Source: Chrysopilus asiliformis (lineage: Eukaryota; Arthropoda; Insecta; Diptera; Rhagionidae). From it: a stretch of 64,000 nucleotides of DNA. The translations under genes and the position numbers were made by a program. The DNA lies in NCBI GenBank assembly GCA_964034945.1, contig OZ035960.1:26089487-26153486 (forward strand), written 5' to 3'. Positions 1 to 12,000 of the stretch are shown here, in pieces (the first letter of the stretch is position 1; each line of letters begins with the position of its first letter). Under the pieces are notes generated by a model. The model was given only the letters and a program-made list of their open reading frames with translations, made no database searches and had not been told where the DNA came from.

Positions 1-862
1 TTAATGCATACGAATTTTCGAGTTTCAAAATTAATTCCTGTAAGTTATTCATATTAGTTATAAAATCTAAATTTTCAATTGTTTCAGATTTAAGTTCGAG
101 TGTTTTTGTACTCTGCGGTTCTCCAATATAAACTTGTTGAAGGTTTTTTGAATTGATCAACAATTTTTCTACTGATTTGTCGATGCGTACACTTTTCAAA
201 TTATCAGTATTCAATAAATTCAAAACCCCCAAATCGGTATCCATTTCCAGCATGTCCAAAGGATTGTCAGCCAAATTCAATTCTATAATTGGATAGTCAA
301 GCATGAAATAATCACTGGCTATGGCAGCGATCTTGTTATTGGCCAAATTGAGCCACTTTAATTTTGTTAAATAATCGAAACTATTGAACTCAATATCCTT
401 GATTATATTTGAGGATAAATCTAAATATTCGACGGTTTGGATGTATTGAAAATTATTTGCCATAAGAGTCATTATACTATTTTTACTCAAGTTCAATCTA
501 TTGACATTAACCAATTGTGTAAACGACCAATCTAAGGCACTTTCGATATTATTCTCACTAAAATCAAAATCTGTTGATTTGGCAAATACATAGAATAATA
601 TTAGTGGCAATGGCTCCAATATAGAATTCCGGATTTTCACGCGATATGCCAAATTTGAAAATTCTCTTGTATCCACTATAACCAAATCATCTTGTATGGT
701 AATGTCGCTACACGTAATTTGCAATTCGGCATGATTAGCACTGCATTTCTTATTTAGATAAATTTTTTCCACATCCGCCAAAGTCAAAGTAATTAGAAAT
801 GAAATTAAAACACCGAAAATACATCTGATTTTTTTTAAACTATTAAACATTTTGTATAACAT
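1..862 (-). CDS. Secreted leucine-rich-repeat protein, N-terminal 287 codons (3' end off the window)
   Basis: An uninterrupted reading frame runs from an ATG at 862 (minus strand) to the window edge. A second in-frame ATG lies at 850; an in-frame TAA lies just upstream of 862, so the start is one of these two. Residues about 12-29 are hydrophobic and end in TLTLA before Asp30, as expected of a signal peptide. Cysteines at about 40 and 51 suggest a small N-terminal cap. From residue 120 there are LRR cores at an exact 24-residue spacing: VNRLNLSKNSI (120), VEYLDLSSNII (144), LKWLNLANNKI (168) and IIELNLADNPL (192). No transmembrane segment appears in the part present, so it may be secreted or anchored further on. 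The family is seen; the ligand is unknown and no gene symbol can be assigned. It lies on the opposite strand from, and probably inside an intron of, the ADAMTS-like gene. No intron is seen in this part. Confidence 0.85.
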   Translation of the reverse strand, partial: MLYKMFNSLKKIRCIFGVLISFLITLTLADVEKIYLNKKCSANHAELQITCSDITIQDDLVIVDTREFSNLAYRVKIRNSILEPLPLILFYVFAKSTDFDFSENNIESALDWSFTQLVNVNRLNLSKNSIMTLMANNFQYIQTVEYLDLSSNIIKDIEFNSFDYLTKLKWLNLANNKIAAIASDYFMLDYPIIELNLADNPLDMLEMDTDLGVLNLLNTDNLKSVRIDKSVEKLLINSKNLQQVYIGEPQSTKTLELKSETIENLDFITNMNNLQELILKLENSYAL

Positions 863-895
863 TTTAAATCGCTTTCGTTGTTAGCAGATCATAAC

Positions 896-950
896 CACAA
901 CTGCCGATTGTCTTGAAGGGATAATTCAGAAAGCTTTATGTTTTTTTATC
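896..950 (-). promoter_or_regulatory. Possible core promoter of the LRR gene
   Basis: Read on the minus strand, an AT-rich stretch GATAAAAAAACATAAAG (about 934-950) lies 30-45 bases before GGCAGTTGTG (896-905), which resembles an insect initiator (TCAGTT type). That would give a 5' UTR of about 40 bases before the ATG at 862. The match is weak and found by eye only. Confidence 0.22.
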
Positions 951-1292
951 AATGTTAGCATAGATTAAGCACTAAGATATCTTAAGTCTAACGAAGAAAT
1001 GGTGCTATTTTCTGAATCAGTGAACTTTCAAATTTTTTAAAAAGCATGCAGCAGTAGCCAAGAAAGCTTTGAAGAACGTTTCTTCCAGTGCACTTCAAAT
1101 ACATATCGAATGGACGTCATGTTGGTATGCGTGCATTCGCCACCGATCAATGTTGAACAGATAAACGAGCGAATTTAGCATTGCATATGCATTTTCTATT
1201 AAAATAACTTCATATACAGATCTTCCTACAATCGGTCGTCCTACAAATAGTCAAAAAATTCTAAATCACGAATTAAAATTGCTTCCATCATC

Positions 1293-1545
1293 AAACATAA
1301 CAAAAGCTATAATTGCCAATCTGGCAATGATTGGAGACCCGTATGGTGATATTCGTATCAAAATTCGAACAGTTGTACCAAAATTCCACTTTGAAGTCAA
1401 ACTTTCCAAAAAGATTTTTTAAAATTTATTCCAATCGGATTTTGATGTATGGGGAGTTTTATGTAGAATCATATCCTAAATAACTTTTGTTCTTGCACTT
1501 TTTTGATAGGAAGCACCATTTTCAAGATATTTGCAAAAAACGTTT
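1293..1545 (+). repeat. Fragment of the TATACCCG-type DINE-like repeat
   Basis: The stretch beginning AACATAACAAAAGCTATAAT shares, base for base over long runs, the sequence at 47740-47960 and the reverse complement of 31310-31460, including CCCGTATGGTGAT and the run TTATGTAGAATCATAT. It is a truncated copy lacking the PyGTCTG-rich centre and the TATACCCG end that are present in the other two copies. Confidence 0.7.
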
Positions 1546-1763
1546 TCGTTCGTTTTCAAGATATTTGCAAGATATGCTAAGTTCTCAATTTTTTTTGATT
1601 TTACACCAACCTCGTCGACAACATGAAAAACCAACCGCCAACTTGGCCACAGACGTACAACATCGACTCCAACATTGCATGTTGGCGACCAGGTTGGCAA
1701 CAAAGTTGGCCGTCTATGGGCCCTTTAATTCATTGTTTCTATGCACTAATAAAATTGTGCCCT

Positions 1764-2026
1764 GCTTTTTCCTGTTTTTCAAAAAAATAAATAATACCAA
1801 CACCCTATTTTATTTTTTTTAAATCTTTCATTCGAAGTACTTAATTAGAAATTCCATGTTTAAAAGTTCTAAGAAATAAAACACAACTTCTAAGATTTTT
1901 TATATGCATTTCTCGAAAATGGTGACTTATGAACAAATAAGGGAGTGTGATCTTACATAATTTCTTCAAATATTTAAATTTAACCTGATTTCTTCCCATG
2001 TAGCTTTTTCCTGTTTTTCAAAAAAA
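1764..2026 (+). repeat. Dispersed repeat R, copy 1, between 24-bp direct repeats
   Basis: The segment of about 1815-2000 (starting TTTAAATCTTTCATTCGAAG, ending CTTCCCAT) recurs almost unchanged at 4727-4908. Here it is bracketed by a perfect 24-base direct repeat starting GCTTTTTCCTGTTTTTC, at 1764-1787 and 2003-2026. The bracket could be a very long target-site duplication or a local duplication. Confidence 0.6.
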
Positions 2027-2838
2027 AAAATAATAATACTGTAAATGCCCGAATTTTCGATTGCTAAAATTATAACGAATGATATTAGCATAAATTCTAA
2101 AATTATGAAAAGTTTTATGCAACGAGGAAAGTGGTTAGGGTATGTTCGACTAGTACCAGTCCCATTTTGACTTTTATTGGTATAAATTAGTCATGATACA
2201 AAATTATTTGGATTTAAAAATAACCAGGAAAAAATAAAATACCTACAGAATATTAATTTTTTAGCTATCGCTGCAAAAGTCATATCATTTTTTCGGAAAT
2301 AACATGCTTAGTATATTAAAATTAAAAGTGTAAAACCAGTCATTTCCTGTGTTAATGCTGTTTCACAAAAAAAAACTTAACATAAACTTCAAAAAAGTCA
2401 AATTTTTATTTGAACTGTGTGCACATCGGGTGGAAAAAAACTTTTTCAGTTAAAACACAGGATTGTGAAATTTTCTTCGCTTTCCCTGGGACTTGTCTCA
2501 CAGAAAGCGTGACTCAAAATTTAAGCTAATGTGTAGAATAGTTGTTGCTTTATAATTAATAGTAAAATCCAGATTTAATTTTTTGGCTTCAAATTTTCCA
2601 TATATTGTGTATTTTTAGATTTTTGGTAAAAGTTCATTTTCTCCAATTTATTTTTTTCCAATTCATGCTTTCCAGTTTGTACCACTAAAATCATTAAAAA
2701 ATCGGTTCAGAAGATTTAAAAAAAAAAAAAGATTATCTAAAAAATTCAAACGGTATAAAATATTGATCTAGAAAAAAATCTATAGATTTTTCTAAATGTT
2801 TTTTTTTGAAATAAATGATTTGCTCACACTTTTTACAG
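2027..2838. other. AT-rich non-coding sequence upstream of the first ADAMTS-like exon in the window
   Basis: No convincing exon, RNA gene or repeat was recognised here. The last 20 bases form the pyrimidine-rich acceptor (ctcacactttttacag) of the exon at 2839, so the stretch is the 3' end of an intron. Confidence 0.5.
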
Positions 2839-3005
2839 GAGCCAGAAGAAGGAGAGAGTAGAAGTGAAGAAGAGTCATCAGATCAGGTGACTTATAACGA
2901 TCAGCCATACTATTCCCATCAAATGTCGCAAACAGCCCACCACGAGGAACAGCCACCAGTTGCAGAAAGACTTATTAGTGACCAGCGGGTATCAAATGAA
3001 CCCAC
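2839..3005 (+). CDS. nolo: ADAMTS-like exon: acidic linker before the TSRs
   Basis: The acceptor ...tttttacag precedes GAG CCA GAA, and the donor is CCCAC|GTGAGT. It codes for 55 residues rich in Glu, Ser, Gln and His and leaves two bases (AC) of a Thr codon that the next exon completes exactly. Because it opens with an acceptor, an upstream exon must exist. None is recognised in 1-2838. Confidence 0.82.
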
Positions 3006-6000
3006 GTGAGTGAATTGTAAAATTAAAAAATATATTTTTAAAAAACATTAGAGTCGAAAAGAAATATTTAGGAGAAAATATCAAAACAGAACAATATCGG
3101 AATCGCAATCATCCAATTTTGTTTCCATAACATGTCAATCCGATAGAAATAACAAGATTGACGGCCGCAAAATTGAGGATAAATCAAAAAGTTTTGCTGT
3201 TTCGACGCATGTTACTCAAACTCCGAATACCTTTATTCCCATTCCAGTTAGCCTAAAAACAGAACAAACCACATTGTTTCAAGAGCTCATAAAACTTCTT
3301 ATACATTAATATACTCACATGCGTATCTAAGATCATCAACTTTCCTAGAATAGATACGAGGGAAAATATCTACTGAAAATATACACTGGTAACACCATTT
3401 CTGTTAACGTAGTGGAGCAAAAAAAAACAATACAACCAACGATGAAATTTTGTGTACTCCATCTAAAATTGAATATTCACAACCTACACTATACAAAGAA
3501 ACAACTACGAAAAAGTCTTTCTAGTTGCAAATTATTTAATTGCTTATCTTTGAGGCTGGCAATGCTGGTCGAAGAACGTATACTAACCGGATGTTATCTT
3601 GAAAATTAACTGGTAGTTTATCGATGTTGCGAAATATTAAAGTTACAGAAGAATTATTATGCTAAAGTCTTTTTTAACAACTGTATGAATTTGGATTCAA
3701 CATTGATGGACATATCTTGTAATAAAAAACCAACACCCTTTTTAAAAGCTTTTATTTAGCTTGCCTTCGTGTCTGTCTGTCTGTCTGTCTGTTTGTCAGA
3801 TCAAATCTTGCAACCCAATTTTGACCCACTTCCACTTGTCCGATTGACTTGAAATTTTGCACACTTATATAAGTCCGATGACAATACAATATTTTCACTA
3901 CTTCGTCCTTGTAAGGATAACGGAAGGTCCTGTAAGGATAACGTGATTATCCTTTTCTCCAAATTTTCCGGAAAAAAATCTATTCTGGGGGTTTTTGAGG
4001 TCGCTAAATCCGAATCTGCCATTAAAAAGTCTGTAAGGATAACGGAAGGTCCTGTAAGGATAACGTGATTATCCTTTTCTCCAAATTTTCCGGAAAAAAA
4101 TCTATTCTGGGGGTTTTTGAGGTCGCTAAATCCGAATCTGCCATCAAAAAGTGTGTAAGGATAACGGAATGTCCTGTAAGGATAACGTGATTATCCCTTT
4201 CTCCAAATTTTCCGGAAAAAAATCTATTTTGGGGGTTTTTGGGGTCGCTGAATCCGAATCTGTCACTAAAAAGTCTGTAAGGATAACGGAAGGTCCTGTA
4301 AGGATAACGTGATTATCCTTTTCTCCAAATTTTCCGGAAAAAATCTATTCTGGGGGTTTTTGGGGTCGCTGAATACGATTCTCAAGTTAAAAAGCCTGTA
4401 AGGACATCTCAAATGTAAGGATATATATTCGAAGACTAAAAAGAACAAAATAAAAAAAAAATAAAAAAAAAATTTTAAAAAAAAGCTTTTATTAAAAAGA
4501 ATGCACTAAAAAGAAAAAAATAATTTTCTGGACGCTGTGTATCACAAATATAAAAGCTTTTAAAAAGCGAGATAAAGCATAAAACAATAAAATAAAAATT
4601 TTTCTCGCTTTTAAAAAGCTTTTATATTTGTGATACACAGCGTCCAGAAAATTATTTTTTTCTTTTTAGTGCATTCTTTTTAATAAAAGCTTTTTTTTAA
4701 AATTTTTTTTTTTTTAATTTTTTTTTTAAATCTTTCATTCGAAGTACTTAATTAGAAATTCCATGTTTAAAAGTTCTAAGAAATAAAACACCACTTCTAA
4801 GATTTTTTAGATGCATTTCTCGAAAATGGTGACTTATGAACAATCAAGGGAATGTGATCTTACATAATTTCTTCAAACATTTAAATTTAACTTGATTTCT
4901 TCCCATATGAGGCGTTGAGAGCAAAAGTGGACCAAGCCACATAATCGAGTTTTTGAAACTTTTCCACTTTTGTACTATTATTGACTGTAAATTTTTGAAA
5001 AAAAAAACATTCTGTGGATTTTATTACTCAATGTTGAAATGTTCTTTAGTGCATCCAAACAATTTTATGTAAAAACTCACTCGCAATAGTGATTCAAACA
5101 CAAAAGAACTCACGATTTCGACATGTGGGTTAGTCCACTCTTGCTCTGATAGCCTCATATAGCCTTTCATAAAATCTTTAATTTTGAAACAGTTGCAATA
5201 TTTCAGCCATTGCCTGTTACTTACACAATTCTAAACGATATTATCTTGTCCCTGTAGTCGAATCGTGTTTTTCTACCTTCAATCTATAATAATGGATCGG
5301 AACTAAGTTCAATGTGTTTATTGAGAACCGAAGGCGTGAATAATTAATGGAATCAAGTTTCCGTAGCATAAAGTGTAAAAAATCAAGAAGTTGTTCAGCA
5401 CAACAAATCCTCATCCCTGGAATTTGGAACAGCAATAATATATAAAAAGGGATTTTATTTTCTGATTCACCAGGATTGGTGGGTGGTTTGTTTTTCCATT
5501 TGTTGGTTTGTTTGTTTATTCGTTTGTTTGCCTATTTGTTTGATTAAGTCAGTCAGCCATGGAGGCCAAGTAAACCGGTGAAATTCTCTAGGTCTTTACA
5601 TACATACGACGACGACGACTAGAAATAATACTGGAATTTTCCCTTTTGTCCCTAATGCAAATCTAATTGAACTCCATGTTCGTTGGTTAAATTCCTTCGT
5701 CTTTATTCAGCGTTTGTGTGTATAATACGAAATGGGGAGGAATTTTATTCCTTATATAGACTTTAGAAAATTCCATGCAGTCCGAAATGATCCCTAAATG
5801 GAGTTTTCCTAAACTTTATACCGGCGATAAAATTAAAAGGAACGTTATATGAAGGACATTGAAAACAATGAACGGGTGCTTAATGTAGCTGAGATTGAAT
5901 GGTGCATTAAAGGGAATGACGGTGACGCCTAAAAAAAACAAACAACTTAATTCGACACATTTTTCACTACGTTCGACCTAATCTCGTTCACTTCATCCCA

Positions 6001-9000
6001 TTCCCATATCCAACACTTAAGCTGATTTGAAATTATATCGATACGTTAGTCACTGGCTAGTCTTCATAGGTTTTGTGTAATTCTACTAAATGCTAAAATA
6101 TTTGCCATTTTAAAATCACCTACGACAATACTGGGATATTACCGCCAGACTTTTTTTTTTATCCAGCACCCACTAGGATCATGGGATTAGGGAAATTGAT
6201 TTTCTCGACTTTCACTTCTAAACGAATCACTGACCAGGCAGAGAAATTGTAAACAATGTCATTAATTCATCCGTTTCCCCTAACATTTTTCAACATCATG
6301 CACTCAATTCTCAAAATGGAAAACATCCGGGGAAATTTGCCTAAATATGCAATTATCGAGTAAGCAAAACACGTCCTGTTGCAATTTTCAAACTGTTTCA
6401 TTATTCATTTTCTGAATTGTCTCTGCTAATGATTTCTGAATTGAATGCGAATGTTCATGTCTAAAATATATATTCTGATGAATTTTTGAGTGCAATTTCA
6501 TGTTTACTAAACAAAAACAAATAAATTTGCTACATCCGTAGCCCGAAATCTATGAAAATATGTATATAATAAATATTAGCCACGTGTGTCTAACCGTGTA
6601 TTCAAAAATTACATTATAGATTTTTTTCGGTTAGATTGGTTTATTGTTTGTTACAGAAAAACTGGGTAATAGTTTAATTTATGAAAGCTAAAGTATAATC
6701 CCCACTCCCAGGAAAAGTTTTTTTTGATTCTCTCAGAAACGATGCGTTTTTTTTACCTTTTTAAAAAATGGATTTCTTACATTTATTAAAATCACTCCAG
6801 AAACCGAAATCATAACAGAGCCCCACACGTTCCCGGGACATATACCATGGACTCAGTTCGATGATTGTGTGTTTGTATGTTGGTGTGTTCGTTCGTATCC
6901 TATAATATAATACGAGGAATGTCTGTCTGTCTGTCTGTCTGCACAAACGATCTCGAAAACCCGCCTAACGATTTTCACGAAACTTGGGAGTTAGGGATTT
7001 TCGGGGACAAAAAATCGATCTAGATAGGTTTCACCCCTGAGAAAATTCCCCTTCGATACCCCTCGCCTGTTATCTTCGAATTGGGTGGTCCGATTTGAAT
7101 GAAACTTTGCAGTATTACTGAGGGGGCTAAGGGCCTTCGATTTTCCCACTATAAACCTGACTTTCGCCTCCCCTTAATACCTCTCGGCTGGTATCTCGAA
7201 ATTGAGTGATCCGATCTTAATGAAACTTTACAGTATTACTAAGGGGGCTAAGGGCTTTCGAATTTTCCACTACAAACCTGACTTTTGCCTCCCCTCGATA
7301 CCCCTCGCCTGGTATCTTCGAACTGGGTGGTCCGATCTTAATGAAACTTTACAGTATTACTAAGGGGGCTAAGGCCTTTCGATTTTTCCACTACAAACCT
7401 GACTTTTCCCTCCCCACGATAACCCTCACCTGGTGTCTCAAAAGGTTTCAAAAATCAGTGACAGCGATTACTCAATAACCACTCAACCGATTTCTATGAA
7501 AGTTTGTTATCGCGCGTTAGTTTTAGTTCTAGCTTTCTAGGTCGGGAATTTAAAAACTCTGGAAAAGCTCTGTAAAGATAATGTGAATTTAGTTTTTCCC
7601 CAAAAATCAGCAAAAGTTGGTTTTTGAGGTCGCCGAGCATGGCTCGGTCTTCCTGGTACTATATGTATATGTAACGAAAATTGTACGATCGGCTTCTACT
7701 AGTAAACCTTAACCGATTTTGTCGCGGTTTTTTGCATTCAAAAGCTGTTATCGTCCCATAGAAACCTATGGAACGCAATTTTGGAAGGAGTGAACCGTTT
7801 TCGAAATAATCGCAAAAATCTTTTCCATTTGTATGGGAGAGTGAGGAAGAAATGGTCCGATTGAATTTTGATATATTCAGAGTTTCGTAGAATCTTTTTA
7901 TCTAAACAAATTTTTCGAAAAAATATGCCGTTTTCGAGAAAATTCCAAAAACTCTTTCCATTTGTATGAAAAATGGGATAAGGAGTGGTCAGATTGAATT
8001 TTGATGTATCATGTAGAATCCTATTCTAAACAGTTTTGTTCAAACAAATTTTTCGAAAAAATGTCCCGCTTTCGAGAAAATCGCGAAAAAGAATTCCATT
8101 TGTATGGGAGAGTGGGGAAGCAGTGGTCCGATTAAATTTTGATGTATTTAGAATTTCGTAGAATCATATTCTAAACACGTTTTGTCTAAACAAATTTTTC
8201 GAAAAAATGGTCCGTTTTCGAGAAAATTGCGATTTTTTTTACAAGGAGAAAGGGGGAGATTAAATTTTTTTCCATTTTCGGAAAAGCTTTATCTTTTGAT
8301 AAAAGCCTGTCCTATGCCAAATTTCAACTTCCGACTGCAGTTAGTTCTCGAGTTTTCAAACGTTTTTGTACAAAAACTTTCAACATTATACCCAATTTTT
8401 CATCGTATGGGGTTTCATGATGTAAGAAAGGTATCATCTTATCGTTAGGTGTATTTTTTAATTATTACCACCTGGATTGATCTTTAAAATTGTGTTTGTT
8501 TTCTGCAAATTAACTTGAATCACAGTTAAATTTAAAGCAAATGTGAAATTAGAAACGTCTTTTTCTAATTACCAAACAAAAAAAAATTAAATTAATTTAA
8601 AATATGCAAAGATTACAACTTTTAGAGGAAGCTTTATTAAAATAAAAGCATAAGAGTAGTTAAATTAAAATTTGCTTAACTTAAATTCAAACAAAAAAAC
8701 AAACGTTTGATCATTTTCCAACAATAGTCGTAGAATGAAAATTTTTAAAGCTATTATTCCACGACTACGAAAAAATAAACTAAGCTGTAATCGAGAAAAA
8801 TATTTTCAGAAGAAAATTTTATGTTGGACTTTCATAAAAACAGAGAACATAAGAATTTTTTCGCTTTTAGTTCTTCAGCTATACCTTTTCAAGGCTTTGC
8901 CTCTAATCTTTTAAAGCTTTTATCCCAGCCATACCGAATACGAATTTCTGGATTTCATACTCCACTCCGTATATTTCTTTGTACACATTTCAAAGTAGCT

Positions 9001-12000
9001 TCCTTCCCCTGACCGTCATTTTTTTCGTATCCCCTTTCCGTATCCAGAATATGAAAATCGATCGACTGAATAGTCGTGATGAAGCCATTCTACCTCAAAC
9101 AATGACATCTTAGACATCCTTCTGCCTCTCGGTAAATTTGAAAATATGCAAATGAGTCCGCTGGCACTAATTGACTGTTGTAGCACTGGAGCGAGTCCCA
9201 CATTGAAAGAAATTGCCCAGAGGATAAGGGATCTACATTATGCACATAGACAGAGAGAAACGAAGGATTGACAACGATGAATATCACTTGGCAGGCAGAT
9301 ATTAATATCAGTAAAACAGGATCATAACCAAAAGTAGATAAGAGGGGCCAGTCAGCCCTCTTGAATACGGCAAAACTATATTGGGATTTCAACGACTAGA
9401 AAATTTGAATTTCCTGATTGAATGGCTTTTTGGTCGACATTTCATGTTGAATGTTAGAAAATTGGAAATAGGAAGAACCTGTACGGCATGAGCATTTCAA
9501 ATTACCATTCAAAATAATTGCATGAGACCCTTAGTATTTAATAACGAATACTCTCATCCCCTTGTAGCAACATAAAATTTATTAACTTGTGATTTTATGC
9601 TATTTCAGTAAAAAATATTTCAGTAAAAATTTCGAATACTTACAGATTTGTCAAAGACGCGGAATGGTCACCATGCAGTGTAACTTGCGGTGAAGGAGTT
9701 CGCCGTCGGACCTATAAATGTAAAATTCTATTGGAATTTTCAAGAACTGTCGCTACGTTGAACGACACACTATGCGAAGGACCAAAGCCCAAGGACGATG
9801 TCGAACGCTGTGTTGAGGAGCCGTGCTCAATGGCTTTCGGCTACGATGAGACGTATCCGCGTGATTCAATTAAGGTCGGTGTTTCAGAGCCTGGAAAAAC
9901 GTATGTGTGGCGGGAGCAAGGTTACACCAGCTGCAGTGCTTCATGTTTGGGAGGCGTCGAGGAGCTTATTATAAACTGTGTGCGCGAGGACAATGGAAAA
10001 GTGGTATCGCCGTTCCTTTGCTCACCGGAAACGAAACCAGAGGCCCGCGTGCGAACTTGCAACGATCGACCCTGCCCGCCGCGATGGAACTACTCTGATT
10101 ATACACCCTGCTCCAAGTCCTGTGGTATTGGCATCAAGACCAGAGAGGTCCAGTGCATCCACGAAGTGACCCGGGGAGGTGAAAATACAATGGTCGTACC
10201 GAATAATATGTGTCCACAGCCCCCACCCTCCGATCGACAGTACTGCAACGTCCTCGACTGCCCTGTACGGTGGGAAGTGTCCGAGTGGTCCAAATGTTCC
10301 CAGTCGTGTGGTTACGGGATCAAGGAGCGTCGCGTCGAATGTAAGCAAATTATGGCCCAAGAGCATAAAATCGAAAGGCCCGAATCGATGTGTCCAAGTG
10401 CCAGACCTCCAGATAAAAAACCGTGCAATGTTAAACCGTGTCCACCGGAAGATCCCCGCCCCACAATATCCATTAGTAACTCCACATACATTCAACATGA
10501 TCCAAAAAAGTCAAAAATCACTCTCAAAATCGGTGGCGCTGCCGAGGTTTTTTTTGGGACGCAGGTCAAAATCAAGTGTCCTGTCAAAAGATACAATCGG
10601 ACCAAGATCCGATGGAGCAAGGATCATAACTTTCTTGCAAAGACTAAAAAGTTTAAAGTTTCAAAAAAGGGGGCACTTCGAATTCTAGACATTACGTTTC
10701 GCGATGCCGGCGTCTACATGTGTCATGCTGGACTCAGTTCTGCCGAAATAAAATTGGATGTCAAAGCGAAACCCGGTGGAATTACACCCGAGGAGGAATT
10801 CAGTAGGCATCGGGAAGAAGCAGGTATATTAGGAAGCTCGAAAAATTTATTAAATATTTTTCTAATAACGAATTTGACGAATTTTTTAGATCGAAATGTG
10901 AGAGAGAGAAGTGGAACTGAGTTCTTGACCTCAGCCGATTCCGATGAAAAAGGGTAAATTTCAAAAAATTACTTACTTTTGAAAAAATATAGATATTCAA
11001 GGATAGTGCTTAAATTTAGTATATTCAAGGATAATGCTTGAAAGATTAAATTTATAGATTTTAGATAAAAAATCAACTTTAAAATTGTATTAGTTTCGAT
11101 TAGAGTGATATAAAATACAATAGTATTTGACTTGGCATACAATAATTTTCTCCTGCGATGCATTTACTTTCATTGTAGCAGCAAATCGCACTTCTTTAAG
11201 GAGTTTTCGACTCATTTTTGTACTCCTCTTAAAATATAATTTAAAAAAAAACACATTTTTACTCATCGACGTTTCATGGTGCTTTTTAAAAGCTTTTATT
11301 TAGCTTGCCTTCGTTCTGTCTGCTTGTCTGCCTGTCTGTCTGTTGGGATCAAATCTTGCAATCCAATTTGAACCCACTTTCACTCATCCGATTGACTTGA
11401 AATTTTGTACACACACGCAAGTCCGATGACAATACAATATTTCCACAACTTTGTCCCTGTAACGATCTGGGAAGGCCCTGTAAGGATAAAGTGATTATCC
11501 TTTTCCTCAAATTTCCCGGCAAAAATCTTATCTGGGGGTTTTTAGGGCCGATAAATCCGATTCGGATGTTAAGAAGTCTGTAAGGATATCTCATAGGCAA
11601 AGAGATATATTTGAAGACTAACATGTACAAAGAAGCATGGCGAAAGACAGAAGTCATTTTGGATTTTTAGTCATACTAATCAAATATAAAATGACTAAAA
11701 AGGATAAAATAGAAAATTTTAAAAAAAAGTTAAAAAAAGCTTTTATTAAAACGAATTTCACAATTGTTTACATGACGATACAAAATTCTGAAATTTTTTC
11801 CTCAAAGACTCGAATTTTTTCCTATAAAACCGCCGGGAGAAATTCAAATTTTAAGAACGTTTGCTAAAATAACTTTTCCTGCGATACATGATCCGCGGAA
11901 TAAATTCTGAATAAAATTCCCAGAGAAATTCCGGCAAAAACCTCTAATATAGATTAACACATGGGCTGAAAAGTCCCGGGCCTAACAAAGAAAACACGGT

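Noticed and set aside
3900..4430. Regularly spaced repeats that could suggest a CRISPR array (also 18100-18893)
   Set aside because: The context is a eukaryotic intron, units of ~121 bp are homogeneous throughout without unique spacers, and no cas genes exist; this is a minisatellite.
9090..9392. 100-codon minus-strand ORF upstream of the TSR exon
   Set aside because: No recognisable domain, splice support or start context; it could be a retroelement scrap but no motif proves this.
10022..10498. 158-codon minus-strand ORF
   Set aside because: It is the antisense shadow of the TSR exon; the plus strand has the clear domain motifs and splice sites.
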